The notes: generated from the letters alone by a model not told the origin. Counted from the stretch's first letter, positions 17,434-26,648 are shown. The stretch: 64,000 nucleotides of DNA from Actinomycetes bacterium (GCA_023252155.1 JAHEXJ010000002.1:18644-82643); one strand, 5' to 3'. Numbers and translations are program-made.

Positions 17434-18974
17434 GTATTCGAATATACGTTCCGAAAGATGCTGCGGTTCGCTCGATCGGTGCAGATTACGTCGCTTTGGC
17501 GATAGAAGCAGAATCTGCCAAGCGTGGAATCAGCATCGACATTGTTCGCAACGGAACTCGAGGCGCCCTCTGGCTCGAACCTATGGTGGAGGTCGAAACA
17601 AGAGAGGGAAGAGTGGCATACGGACCGGTCACAGTCTCCGATGTTGATTCGCTTTTTGACGCCTCTTTCCATATGGGTGGTCAACACAAATTATCACTTG
17701 GTTTAACCGAGGATATTCCTTGGTTAGCCAGACAAGATCGAGTGACTTTTGCGCGCGTCGGTGTCATCGACCCACTTTCACTGGCGGATTACCAAGAACA
17801 TGGTGGCTTGGTGGGGCTACGTCGAGCTCTGACTTTGGAACAAGAGGAGATCGTTACTGAGGTAACTCAATCCGGACTCCGTGGACGTGGTGGCGCGGGA
17901 TTTCCTGCAGGCATCAAGTGGCGAACAGTCATGGCAACTCAGAGCGATCAAAAATTCATTTGCTGTAATGCCGATGAGGGGGATAGCGGAACCTTCGCAG
18001 ATCGTATGTTGATGGAAGGCGACCCCTTCACATTGCTCGAAGGAATGACTATCGCAGGACTTGCAGTGGGCGCGAGCGAGGGCGTTGTTTATATCCGCTC
18101 GGAATATCCGGCCGCTTACGCAACACTTAATCAGGCCATTGAATTCGCACGAGCCTTTGGTTGGTTGGGCGACAACGTATTGGGAAGCGGTAGAGCATTC
18201 GACATCCGGACGCGACTCGGAGGCGGCTCCTACGTTTGCGGTGAAGAGACCGCAATGCTTGAAAGCATTGAAGGAAAGCGCGGTGTCGTTCGCTCCAAGC
18301 CTCCGCTGCCTGCAATCTTTGGTCTCTTTGGCAAGCCAACCGTAATCAATAACGTTCTGACTTTAGCGACCGTGCCCGCAATTCTGGCGGATGGCGCCGA
18401 TGCGTATATGGCCAGAGGCGTTGGTCGATCAGTTGGTACTCAGGTTTTTCAACTCGGAGGCAATATCGCACGTGGTGGAATCGTTGAAACTGCCTTCGGA
18501 GTGACACTAGAAGAACTCGTGAACGATTACGGCTCAGGTACTTTGAGTGGATTGCCCGTGCGTGCCGTTCAAGTAGGCGGTCCGCTTGGTGCCTACCTTC
18601 CTGTTAGTTCGCTGAATGTTTCTATGGACTATGAGTCACTCCTTGCGGCGGGGGGAATGTTGGGACACGGCGGAGTTGTCGTCTTCGATGAGAGCGTGGA
18701 TATGGCGCAGCAGGCAAAGTTCGCCATGGAGTTCTGCGCTGTTGAGTCGTGTGGCAAGTGCACCCCGTGCAGGTTAGGCTCAACACGAGGAGCAGAGACC
18801 ATCCTAAAGATTATGAACGGCGAGGACGTCCAAGACAACAAGAAGCTCCTACTCGACTTGTGCGAGGTTATGACAGACGGATCCTTGTGTGCGATGGGTG
18901 GCCTTACGCCACTCCCAGTGCGCAGTGCGATGCTACATTTTAGTGAAGACTTCGACCGGAGAGCGAGGGCCTAA
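17430..18974 (+). CDS. fdsB: NAD-dependent formate dehydrogenase beta subunit (NuoF-like)
   Basis: Start ATG 17430 in an ATGA overlap with fdsG; the frame is open further upstream but that part is shadow. 514 residues. The first ~110 residues are a thioredoxin-like domain. The NuoF core follows: GLRGRGGAGFPAGIKW (NADH/FMN loop), CNADEGDSGTFADR, the glycine-rich RLGGGSYVCGEETAMLESIEG segment, and the [4Fe-4S] motif ESCGKCTPCRLG. The subunit carries FMN and reduces NAD+. Confidence 0.92.
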   Translation: MSIRIYVPKDAAVRSIGADYVALAIEAESAKRGISIDIVRNGTRGALWLEPMVEVETREGRVAYGPVTVSDVDSLFDASFHMGGQHKLSLGLTEDIPWLARQDRVTFARVGVIDPLSLADYQEHGGLVGLRRALTLEQEEIVTEVTQSGLRGRGGAGFPAGIKWRTVMATQSDQKFICCNADEGDSGTFADRMLMEGDPFTLLEGMTIAGLAVGASEGVVYIRSEYPAAYATLNQAIEFARAFGWLGDNVLGSGRAFDIRTRLGGGSYVCGEETAMLESIEGKRGVVRSKPPLPAIFGLFGKPTVINNVLTLATVPAILADGADAYMARGVGRSVGTQVFQLGGNIARGGIVETAFGVTLEELVNDYGSGTLSGLPVRAVQVGGPLGAYLPVSSLNVSMDYESLLAAGGMLGHGGVVVFDESVDMAQQAKFAMEFCAVESCGKCTPCRLGSTRGAETILKIMNGEDVQDNKKLLLDLCEVMTDGSLCAMGGLTPLPVRSAMLHFSEDFDRRARA

Positions 18975-18977
18975 GCA

Positions 18978-21974
18978 ATGACGCTACTTATAGAGCCGGA
19001 TTACGGCACCCCCGCGGGCAAGAGCCAAGATATTGTCGAGATCGAGATCGATGGTGTGAGCGTTTCAATACCATCCGATACATCAATCATGCGTGCCTCA
19101 GCACTTGCCGGCATTTCTATTCCGAAACTCTGCGCGACCGACAGTTTGAATGCCTTTGGTTCTTGCCGACTTTGCGTAGTCGAAATCGATGGCCGCAATG
19201 GAACACCTTCTTCTTGCACGACCCCTGTTTCAGACGGCATGAAGATTTCTACAAAGAGCGAACGTCTTGATCGCATTCGACAAGGTGTCATGGAACTGTA
19301 CATGTCTGATCATCCTGAAAAATGCGCCGCGGGTGACGAATGCGAAATGCATGGCATGGCAAAAACTGTCGGGCTGAAGGAAGTTCGCTATGAAGGTCAA
19401 TCCCACCTAGATCTTCCAAAAGACGAAACCAATCCCTACTTCACCTTCGATTCGACCGAATGCATTGTCTGTAATCGCTGCGTGCGAGCATGTGATGAAG
19501 TTCAGGGGACCTTTGCCTTAACGATCGAGAATCGTGGCTTTGAATCCCGCGTATCGTCATCGGGAACATCGTTTATCGAAAGCGAATGCGTCTCTTGCGG
19601 TGCCTGCGTGCAAGCCTGTCCCACGGGCGCTTTGACCGAAAAGACGCTTTACACAATTGGAACGCCAACTCGATCTGTCATTACGACATGCGCTTATTGC
19701 GGAGTCGGTTGCTCTTTCAAAGCAGAGATGCGCGGGGACGAACTTGTAAGAATGGTGCCATACAAGCAAGGTGGTGCAAACGAGGGCCACTCGTGTGTGA
19801 AGGGTCGATTCGCCTGGGGTTACGCAACGCACGCGGATCGAATTACAACTCCGATGATTCGCGAGAAGGTCACTGATCCTTGGAAAGCGGTTAGTTGGGA
19901 ACACGCGATCGAATATTCCTCCACCAAACTAAAGGCGATTCAGAGCCAGTACGGCATCGATAGCATTGGTGGTATTACTTCTTCACGCTGTACCAATGAA
20001 GAAGTATTTGTTGTACAGAAGATGATTCGAGCGGCCTTCGGGAATAACAACGTGGACACCTGCGCCCGTGTTTGTCATTCGCCTACGGGATATGGACTAA
20101 GTCAAACCTTTGGAACCTCCGCCGGGACGCAGGACTTCGAATCGGTCGAACATTCCGACGTTGTCTTGCTCATCGGCGCAAACCCAACGGCGGCCCATCC
20201 AGTTTTTGCTTCGCGGCTAAAGCAGGCTCTGCGCAAGGGGACCAAGCTCATAGTCGTCGACCCTCGCCAAATTGAATTGGTGCGTACGCCTCATATCGAG
20301 GCAACCTACCATCTCCAACTTCTGCCGGGCACTAACGTAGCCATTATCAATGCGATGGCCCACGTCATTGCAGAAGAGGGCCTGATAGACCGCGAATTCG
20401 TAAACGCCCGTTGCGACTTAGATTCCTTCGCCCGTTGGGAAGAATTCATCTCGCTTCCAGAAAATAGCCCCGAAGCCCTCGAGGCTTTGACTCGTGTTCC
20501 TGCTGAAGATGTTCGCAAAGCTGCTCGTTTATACGCCACTGTTCCGAACGCGGCCATTTACTACGGCCTAGGCGTGACAGAACATAGTCAGGGCTCAACC
20601 ATGGTGATGGGCATTGCAAACCTTGCGATGGCGACTGGAAATATCGGCCGCAAAGGCGTTGGCGTAAATCCGTTGCGTGGGCAGAACAACGTTCAGGGCT
20701 CGTGCGACATGGGTTCATTCCCCCATGAACTACCGGGATACCGACACATTTCGAATCCTAAGACTCGTGAAATTTTTGAAATTCAGTGGAAGACGGTGCT
20801 TAACGCAAAGCCCGGCATGCGCATTCCGAATATGTTCGACTCCGCCATTTCCAATGAGTTCAAAGGCATTTACATCCAAGGTGAAGATATCGCGCAATCT
20901 GATCCGAATATCTCCCATGTCCATGCCGCGCTCCGCTCGATGGAATTGGTGATTGTTCAGGACCTATTCCTTAATGAAACTTCCAAGTTTGCGCATGTCT
21001 TCTTGCCAGGCACATCCTTTCTTGAAAAGGACGGAACCTTCACCAATGCCGAGCGCAGGATAAACCGAGTCCGACCGGTCATGGCATCCAAGACAGGCAA
21101 ATCAGAGTGGGAAGTCACCTGTGATCTGGCCACGGCTATGGGTTATGAAATGGGTTACGAGAATTCATCTCAAATCATGGATGAGATTGCCGCGACAACT
21201 CCGACCTTTAGCGGAGTCTCCTTTGCGAAGTTGGACGAACTCGGGAGCATTCAATGGCCGTGTAACGCCGAGCATCCTGAGGGCACACCGGTCATGCACG
21301 TCGACCACTTCGTCCGCGGTGAAGGCCGCTTTATGGTCACGCCTTATGTTCCAACCGATGAGAAGGCAACCCGAAAATTCCCGCTACTGCTTACTACTGG
21401 GCGCATCTTGAGCCAGTACAACGTGGGCGCGCAGACACGTAGGACAGCAAACGTCGTTTGGCACTCAGAAGACATATTGGATATTCATGAATCCGATGCC
21501 GAACTCCGTGGCATCGAAGATGGCTCCTGGGTTAAATTGTCGAGCCGTGTAGGCGAAACAATTATGAAGGCGCGCATTACTGATCAGGTTCCGGCGGGCG
21601 TGGTTTATACGACCTTCCATTTCCCTGAAAGCGGCGCCAATGTCATTACTACCGACTTCTCAGACTGGGCCACGAATTGCCCCGAATACAAGGTCACGGC
21701 CGTCGACATAGCTCCGAGCATCAAAGGACCACAGGGTATTAGGGAACACGTTTCATTGGGCGATGTCGAACTCGAATCGATCATTCGCATGGCAAATCAA
21801 ATCGCGGCAAATGTTCCTACAAATACTGCGCCCGAACATGCAGTTGCCCACCACATCGAGCAGTTCTGGACTCCTTACATGCAAGAACGACTTATGAAGG
21901 AAGTCGATCGGGCCGCACTTTCGCCCATCGTAATCAAAGCTTTGGAACTAGATCTCAATCACGTACCAAGCTAA
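18978..21974 (+). CDS. fdsA: NAD-dependent formate dehydrogenase alpha subunit, molybdenum, Cys type
   Basis: 998 residues. N-terminal [2Fe-2S] ferredoxin domain with Cys 52, 63, 66 and 80. Then a His/Cys cluster (CAAGDECEMH), two [4Fe-4S] motifs (CIVCNRCVRAC; CVSCGACVQACP), the FdhF-type cluster CAYCGVGC, and the molybdopterin domain. The metal ligand is a cysteine, Cys366 in CARVCHSPTG, not selenocysteine. The FGTSAGTQDF stretch after it is typical of FdsA. The enzyme oxidises formate to CO2. Its 3' end overlaps the convergent DUF1638 gene by 20 bases. No small FdsD gene is seen; an FdhD gene lies 15 kb downstream. Confidence 0.93.
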   Translation: MTLLIEPDYGTPAGKSQDIVEIEIDGVSVSIPSDTSIMRASALAGISIPKLCATDSLNAFGSCRLCVVEIDGRNGTPSSCTTPVSDGMKISTKSERLDRIRQGVMELYMSDHPEKCAAGDECEMHGMAKTVGLKEVRYEGQSHLDLPKDETNPYFTFDSTECIVCNRCVRACDEVQGTFALTIENRGFESRVSSSGTSFIESECVSCGACVQACPTGALTEKTLYTIGTPTRSVITTCAYCGVGCSFKAEMRGDELVRMVPYKQGGANEGHSCVKGRFAWGYATHADRITTPMIREKVTDPWKAVSWEHAIEYSSTKLKAIQSQYGIDSIGGITSSRCTNEEVFVVQKMIRAAFGNNNVDTCARVCHSPTGYGLSQTFGTSAGTQDFESVEHSDVVLLIGANPTAAHPVFASRLKQALRKGTKLIVVDPRQIELVRTPHIEATYHLQLLPGTNVAIINAMAHVIAEEGLIDREFVNARCDLDSFARWEEFISLPENSPEALEALTRVPAEDVRKAARLYATVPNAAIYYGLGVTEHSQGSTMVMGIANLAMATGNIGRKGVGVNPLRGQNNVQGSCDMGSFPHELPGYRHISNPKTREIFEIQWKTVLNAKPGMRIPNMFDSAISNEFKGIYIQGEDIAQSDPNISHVHAALRSMELVIVQDLFLNETSKFAHVFLPGTSFLEKDGTFTNAERRINRVRPVMASKTGKSEWEVTCDLATAMGYEMGYENSSQIMDEIAATTPTFSGVSFAKLDELGSIQWPCNAEHPEGTPVMHVDHFVRGEGRFMVTPYVPTDEKATRKFPLLLTTGRILSQYNVGAQTRRTANVVWHSEDILDIHESDAELRGIEDGSWVKLSSRVGETIMKARITDQVPAGVVYTTFHFPESGANVITTDFSDWATNCPEYKVTAVDIAPSIKGPQGIREHVSLGDVELESIIRMANQIAANVPTNTAPEHAVAHHIEQFWTPYMQERLMKEVDRAALSPIVIKALELDLNHVPS

Positions 21975-22539
21975 GTATTTCCCTCGTTAGGCCGTCTTCA
22001 CCGACGACTCTTATTTCCAGCGGTAGGCCAATCAAGGATGCCGCCGTGTGGGCCTCTTTTTCTAATTCAGGGGTCGGGTTCTGCGCCAGCCAAATGACTT
22101 GTTCATAATTTTTGAAGTAGTCATCTCTTAATTCAGGACGTTTATCCAACCCAAGTTCGACAATGACACTTCGGTGAAAGGATTTCACGAGAAAGTCGGT
22201 GAGGAAGTATGTGCCTGGAGTTGCCTCCATAATCGTATTGATCTCATTCTGACCGGCAAAAATGTCGTAGCAGTGATTGCCGCCCAATCGAGGGACGTGA
22301 TGGGCCTCGATTACGGCATCGAGGGCGCCGTAAGTCCCACAATCTGCATATGCAACGACGCATTTTTCATGGTCAGGCTTAATTTTGGACAGAAGTGCAT
22401 CCACTTCCCCCGCGATTTTCTGGGGGGAATTATGGAGCAACGGCGGGAGGGGATAGATAGTGAGATCCAATTCGTAACGCTCTTGAATGGAGGCGATGTG
22501 TGTTGCTATCGCACCACAGGCAACGACCCCGATACTCAT
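21955..22539 (-). CDS. DUF1638 family protein
   Basis: 194 residues starting MSIGVVACGAIATHI. Conserved-looking motifs are VVAYADCGTYGALDAVI, RLGGNHCYDIF, GTYFLTDFLVKSF and VIWLAQNPTPELEKEA. These match the DUF1638 family, which is found mostly in methanogens and other organisms with corrinoid methyltransferases and has no assigned function. The Cys and His residues could bind metal. The start overlaps the RACo-like gene by four bases (ATGA), making it the last gene of the corrinoid operon. This placement supports a role in corrinoid or methyl transfer, possibly handling the cofactor. Function is unproven. Confidence 0.75.
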   Translation of the reverse strand: MSIGVVACGAIATHIASIQERYELDLTIYPLPPLLHNSPQKIAGEVDALLSKIKPDHEKCVVAYADCGTYGALDAVIEAHHVPRLGGNHCYDIFAGQNEINTIMEATPGTYFLTDFLVKSFHRSVIVELGLDKRPELRDDYFKNYEQVIWLAQNPTPELEKEAHTAASLIGLPLEIRVVGEDGLTREILSLVRD

Positions 22540-24410
22540 TGGGGAAAGGCTAGACGATCCACGAATTTATCGTTGAAATCCGAACGGTCGGAAAGTTCGA
22601 CGTAGTCGATTTCATCGAGAAGGGCGGTGGCACCGTGTCGCTCTTGAGCCGAAAGCAAAGTCATTTTTGCACCTTCGCCCGCGACGTTTCCGGCCGAGAC
22701 AATGCGCAAGACTGAAAGTTTCGGAACCAGGCCGATCTTTATCGCTGAGGCAGGGGATAGGTATGATCCAAAAGAGCCAGCAAGAAGAACCTGCTGAATT
22801 TCGCTTTCTTCCACTCCGAACTCCTCAAGAAGCAAGGCCCACCCGGTAGCAATAGCGGCTTTGGCGAACTGCAATTCTCGGACGTCTCGTTGAGTGAGGA
22901 ATACGCAATCGTTAAGATCGCCGACTTCTCCGCCCCATGTCAGAACAAATACACGCTCGCCCTCGCGAGTGAGAAGTCGAGACGCCAAAATGGGGGCGAC
23001 CTCAGAGGCAATTTCATCGGAAACGAATCTGCCTGAATGATCAAGAAGTCCGACTTGAACCAGACACGCACATGCGTCCACAAGTCCTGATCCGCAAATA
23101 CCGATCGGGTTGGCATCCTCAATTGTTCCGATGACGAAATCCCCGTCGACAATTTTGACCGTCTCTATCGCACCGGAAGCGGCACGAACGCCGCACTTAA
23201 TGGAGGCTGCCTCAAATGCAGGCCCGGCGGGAGCCGCCGTTGCCAGAATCTTTTCACCGTTGCCGAGGATAATTTCGCAGTTTGTGCCAACATCAATAAA
23301 TAGTCGAAGTCGCTTATCTCGATCCATTCCTGAAGCGAGCGCTCCAGCAATGATGTCGCCACCAACATAGGCGCCAAGTGAGGGGAGGATTACAGCCTTC
23401 GCTCGAGGATGCACGACGATCCCGAGTTCTGAGGCATCGACATCGGTGTAATCAGCGCTTGCCATGATGAACGGAGCGACTCCGAGAGGTTCGGGATCGA
23501 TTCCGAGCAGTAGCTGCGTCATCGTCGCATTTCCTGCCAGAGCAACCTCGTAAACGTGCGCAGGATCAATACCTGCCTCATCGCAGACTTCGTTGGTGAG
23601 CTCTGACAAAGTGGCCTGAGCAAGGGAACGCAGACGAGCCAGGGCGGTCGGGTCGAGCATGGTTGCGCTTATTCGTGTGATGACGTCGGCGCCAAATGGT
23701 TGTTGTTTATTAAGCATCGACTTTACTGCAAGTGGGGTACCTGTATTCAAATCAAGCAAGGTGGCGACCACCGTCGTGGTTCCTAAATCATAAGCAATTC
23801 CATATCGGATGGTTGTCGTGTCACCAGGTTCAACGTCAATGAGAGCCTGATCGATAAATACGGCTGTCACTTTGAAATGGGATGCTCGTAACACTGTTGG
23901 CAAAGTCCGAATGGATGCCAATGAAACTGTGGCTTCAATATCGTCGATTGCATCGAGAAGTCGCTTAATATCGGTGCGCTGATCTTGCAAAGTAGGTTCG
24001 GACAGTTCGACATATCTCTTCTGTACGGCTGGGCGCAAAATGACTTGGCGGCCAACTCCGACTGTTGCCGCTTTTGGCCTAGTTGTTAGTGGGGGAACGT
24101 CAAGGGATATATCGGTGGTGGTGCGTACAAGACATGCCAGTCGCCAACCTTGTGCGATCTCACTGGCTGTGAAGGCGCGATTATCCAGCGGAGTAGTCGC
24201 AACGTCCCCTTTAGTAATTTTGATCTTGCATTTTTTGCAGGTGCCGTATCCGCCACAGGTTGAATCGATGGCGATTCCGTTCCAGGAGGCAGCGTCAAAT
24301 GCGCTGACTCCCGTAGGAACCGTGATCGTGCGCTCGTTTGCAACGGTTCCGTCTTTTTCGAGCGAGCGAATAGCAAGTTTGACTCTGCCAGTGCCATCGT
24401 GTTCTGGCAT
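22536..24410 (-). CDS. RACo-like reductive activator of corrinoid protein
   Basis: 624 residues. The N-terminal domain is a plant-type [2Fe-2S] ferredoxin with Cys 52, 58, 61 and 93 (CGGYGTCKKC, then LAC). A linker is followed by an ASKHA-type ATPase region (YGIAYDLGTTTVVATLLDLNTG and LFIDVGTNCEIILGN) and a C-terminal DUF4445-type part with LAGSFGSYL. RACo proteins use ATP and an electron donor to reduce inactive Co(II) corrinoid to Co(I). The RamA type carries C-terminal [4Fe-4S] motifs, which are absent here. It sits in the corrinoid operon next to its presumed target at 26649-27314. Confidence 0.88.
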   Translation of the reverse strand: MPEHDGTGRVKLAIRSLEKDGTVANERTITVPTGVSAFDAASWNGIAIDSTCGGYGTCKKCKIKITKGDVATTPLDNRAFTASEIAQGWRLACLVRTTTDISLDVPPLTTRPKAATVGVGRQVILRPAVQKRYVELSEPTLQDQRTDIKRLLDAIDDIEATVSLASIRTLPTVLRASHFKVTAVFIDQALIDVEPGDTTTIRYGIAYDLGTTTVVATLLDLNTGTPLAVKSMLNKQQPFGADVITRISATMLDPTALARLRSLAQATLSELTNEVCDEAGIDPAHVYEVALAGNATMTQLLLGIDPEPLGVAPFIMASADYTDVDASELGIVVHPRAKAVILPSLGAYVGGDIIAGALASGMDRDKRLRLFIDVGTNCEIILGNGEKILATAAPAGPAFEAASIKCGVRAASGAIETVKIVDGDFVIGTIEDANPIGICGSGLVDACACLVQVGLLDHSGRFVSDEIASEVAPILASRLLTREGERVFVLTWGGEVGDLNDCVFLTQRDVRELQFAKAAIATGWALLLEEFGVEESEIQQVLLAGSFGSYLSPASAIKIGLVPKLSVLRIVSAGNVAGEGAKMTLLSAQERHGATALLDEIDYVELSDRSDFNDKFVDRLAFPQ

Positions 24411-24441
24411 TGATGACAGGTCAAATTCTTTTTTTGCGATG

Positions 24442-25317
24442 TTATGCCCCTGTAGTTAGTGCTGCTTTGGATGCCTCTAGTGCGCGGAATCGGGTGATCC
24501 AATTTGAACCCCATGGATCTAGACCAAGGAGCAAATCTGCCGCCCGAACGGCCTCAACAATAAGGGGTGTGCGCGCATCCATGACTGCACTTGTAAGGCC
24601 ATGGGACATCGCGGCGGGAAGAAATGCTGCATTGATCGCGTGACGGTATGGAAGACCGAAGGAGACGTTGGACGCGCCGAGAGTCATATTCAGGCCCCAT
24701 TTTTCACGGATTGAGTGGATCGTTTCCAGAGTGACCTTGAGAGAGTCGGGGTCGGCCCCAACAGGCATCGCCAAAGGATCGATAACAAGATCCTCAAGTG
24801 GGATGCCGTATTTCTCAACTGTTCGCACAATCTTTTCAGTGATCGTCATGCGCTCTGCGACGGTCATTGGAATGCCTGTTGCGTCGTTCGGCAGGGCAAT
24901 GATGACGGCCCCGTGCCTCTTAATGAGCGGCAGAATCTGATCCATTCGATCTTCCTCGCCGGTCATGCTGTTCACTAAAGCTTTGCCTTGATATGTCTCA
25001 AGGCCCACCTGAAGAGCTTCGATGATTGATGAGTCGATGCAGATTGGAAGATCGGTCAGCGATTGAATCATTGTGATGGCTCGACCAAGGAGTGCAGGTT
25101 CATCGGTCAGGGGAACGCCCATATTCACGTCAAGTACATCGGCGCCGCCACTGACTTGTTGCTCCACATCAATAGCTAGACGCGAAAGATCGTTGGCTCG
25201 CAACTGCAATTGGAATTGCTTTCGCCCTGTCGGGTTGATTCGCTCGCCGATGATGCAAAATGGCTGGTCGTGCCCGATTGTCACGGTCTTGGTCGCTGAT
25301 CTAAGTACTGTGTGCAT
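24442..25317 (-). CDS. Methyltetrahydrofolate:corrinoid methyltransferase (MtgA/AcsE-like)
   Basis: 291 residues with the pterin-binding TIM barrel of the dihydropteroate synthase/AcsE/MetH family: FCIIGERINPTGRKQFQ at the N-terminus, GGADVLDVNMGVP, ICIDSSIIEALQ, LVNSMTGEEDRM, LVIDPLAMPVG and LGASNVSFGLPYR. In corrinoid systems such a protein moves the methyl group between methylcobamide and THF. Here the expected direction is methyl-corrinoid plus THF to 5-methyl-THF, because MetF and MetV genes follow the flow to oxidation. It lacks the B12 and homocysteine domains of MetH. Confidence 0.88.
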   Translation of the reverse strand: MHTVLRSATKTVTIGHDQPFCIIGERINPTGRKQFQLQLRANDLSRLAIDVEQQVSGGADVLDVNMGVPLTDEPALLGRAITMIQSLTDLPICIDSSIIEALQVGLETYQGKALVNSMTGEEDRMDQILPLIKRHGAVIIALPNDATGIPMTVAERMTITEKIVRTVEKYGIPLEDLVIDPLAMPVGADPDSLKVTLETIHSIREKWGLNMTLGASNVSFGLPYRHAINAAFLPAAMSHGLTSAVMDARTPLIVEAVRAADLLLGLDPWGSNWITRFRALEASKAALTTGA

Positions 25318-25326
25318 TCCGGGCTC

Positions 25327-26253
25327 CTAGAGTGAGTTTGTTTGGACTTGCAAAGTGGATATGCGAGCAGTTCGCCCGAGGTCTTTCATCAGCCTGACCA
25401 ATGTGTCGTCGTGCCTGAAATCTGCGATGTGCAGTCCACGGACCCCTGGCTGAGATAGGGCATGAACTGATTGGTCCAGCGCCAGTTGGTAGGCAGATTC
25501 CAACTGATCGCTTCCATGCTCGACTCGCTCAATGATGTGGGAGGGCACGTCTATTCCTGGAACTTTGTCGTTCATGAAATGAAGTTGCTTCGCGCCTTTG
25601 AGTAGAACAATCGTGGGGATGAGATGAAGGGCAGGGGCAATCTTGGCGACTCCTTGGCAGAATCCCTCCAGCCGATCGGCGTGATAGCAGATCTGAAGTT
25701 GCAGGTAACGAGCACCGGCTCGGTGTTTCTTCAATGCTCTCTGAATTCGATATTCAACGGGGGGAGCCGCGGCATTTTCAACAGCACCTATATAGAAATT
25801 TGTCGGAGGCTTAATTGCGCGGCCAGACAAATAAACCCCGCTATTGAGCGAATTGGCAACACTTATCGCCTGAGAGGAGTCCATGTCAAAAACGCGCCTT
25901 GTTTCGGGTTCATCGCCTGCAGTCACATCATCACCAGTCATAAGTGAGATATTTTCAATTCCATGCAGTGCGGCACCCACCATGTCCGCCTGAATCGCAA
26001 GTCGGTTCTTATCTCGGCATGCAATCTGCATTATCGGTTCGAGCCCGTGCGATTTCACGGCGATGGCAACTGCCATATTGGAAGCATGTGCATGCGCCGC
26101 CGGATTATCCGTTGCATTGACTGCGTCGAACCAGGGAGCCATCCGCTCGACATGACTGATCACACGGGCCATACCCGCTCCGTCAATCGTGGGGAATTCA
26201 GCCGTGTAGACGTTCTCGCCAGAATCTTCAAGAATTGTTCGCAAGCGCGACAT
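25327..26253 (-). CDS. Methylenetetrahydrofolate reductase (MetF-like)
   Basis: 308 residues from ATG 26253, whose codon overlaps the stop of the upstream MetV-like gene (TGATG); an extension to 26289 is less likely. Motifs: YTAEFPTIDGAGM (in place of the usual FEFFPP), MQIACRDKNRLAIQADMVGAALHGIENISLMTGDD (the CRD-N...L..L.GI.N.L...GD pattern of MTHFR), and FYIGAVENAAAP. With a separate MetV subunit it resembles the acetogen-type MetFV enzyme, normally a ferredoxin- or NAD-linked reductase. In this island it would run in the oxidative direction, 5-methyl- to 5,10-methylene-THF. Confidence 0.85.
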   Translation of the reverse strand: MSRLRTILEDSGENVYTAEFPTIDGAGMARVISHVERMAPWFDAVNATDNPAAHAHASNMAVAIAVKSHGLEPIMQIACRDKNRLAIQADMVGAALHGIENISLMTGDDVTAGDEPETRRVFDMDSSQAISVANSLNSGVYLSGRAIKPPTNFYIGAVENAAAPPVEYRIQRALKKHRAGARYLQLQICYHADRLEGFCQGVAKIAPALHLIPTIVLLKGAKQLHFMNDKVPGIDVPSHIIERVEHGSDQLESAYQLALDQSVHALSQPGVRGLHIADFRHDDTLVRLMKDLGRTARISTLQVQTNSL

Positions 26254-26642
26254 CAATGTACCTCGCTGGGCGCAGTGCCCTTTTCCCAACCTTTGGGAAC
26301 TTGCTTATCTTTTTTGCTAAGCAAGTTGATCCAAGACGAAGTTCCCCTTAATTGCATATCGACAGGTGGGCGAAGCTCATTGAAATGATCTCGCCATGCC
26401 TGGGGCAGCGGCATCCTCTCTTTTCGCTCGAAAGCTTTTGCCCAGACGCATTGCATGTCCGGATTTACTTCGCAGTTTCCGTTTTCTCTGACTCCTCCGC
26501 AGGGGCCATTTCGCAATGTTTTCGGGCAAGTCATCGGGCATGTCATGCCAGTTGAATGCAAGACGCATTGGCCACACATTCGGCAATCCCAAATTGGCTT
26601 CTTGATCGCGTGCTCGATTAAGGGGAGGAGTTTTGGAGTCAT
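26253..26642 (-). CDS. MetV-like cysteine-rich partner of methylene-THF reductase
   Basis: 129 residues, matching the MTHFR C-terminal domain family (PF12225 type). Eight cysteines at 20, 23, 26, 35, 39, 48, 57 and 65 form patterns such as CRMCGQC, CPMTCPK and GPCGG, suited to Zn or Fe-S binding. In Moorella MetV pairs with MetF and is required for methylene-THF reductase activity. It overlaps the MetF-like gene by one base and follows the corrinoid protein by six bases. The C-terminal ~50 residues are polar and not conserved in a way I recognise. Confidence 0.82.
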   Translation of the reverse strand: MTPKLLPLIEHAIKKPIWDCRMCGQCVLHSTGMTCPMTCPKTLRNGPCGGVRENGNCEVNPDMQCVWAKAFERKERMPLPQAWRDHFNELRPPVDMQLRGTSSWINLLSKKDKQVPKGWEKGTAPSEVH

Positions 26643-26648
26643 TTTATG

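Noticed and set aside
18978..21974. Selenocysteine formate dehydrogenase or NADH dehydrogenase NuoG
   Set aside because: The active-site position is a normal cysteine codon, and the FGTSAGTQDF context with the FdsG/FdsB order fits FdsA; there are no other nuo genes.
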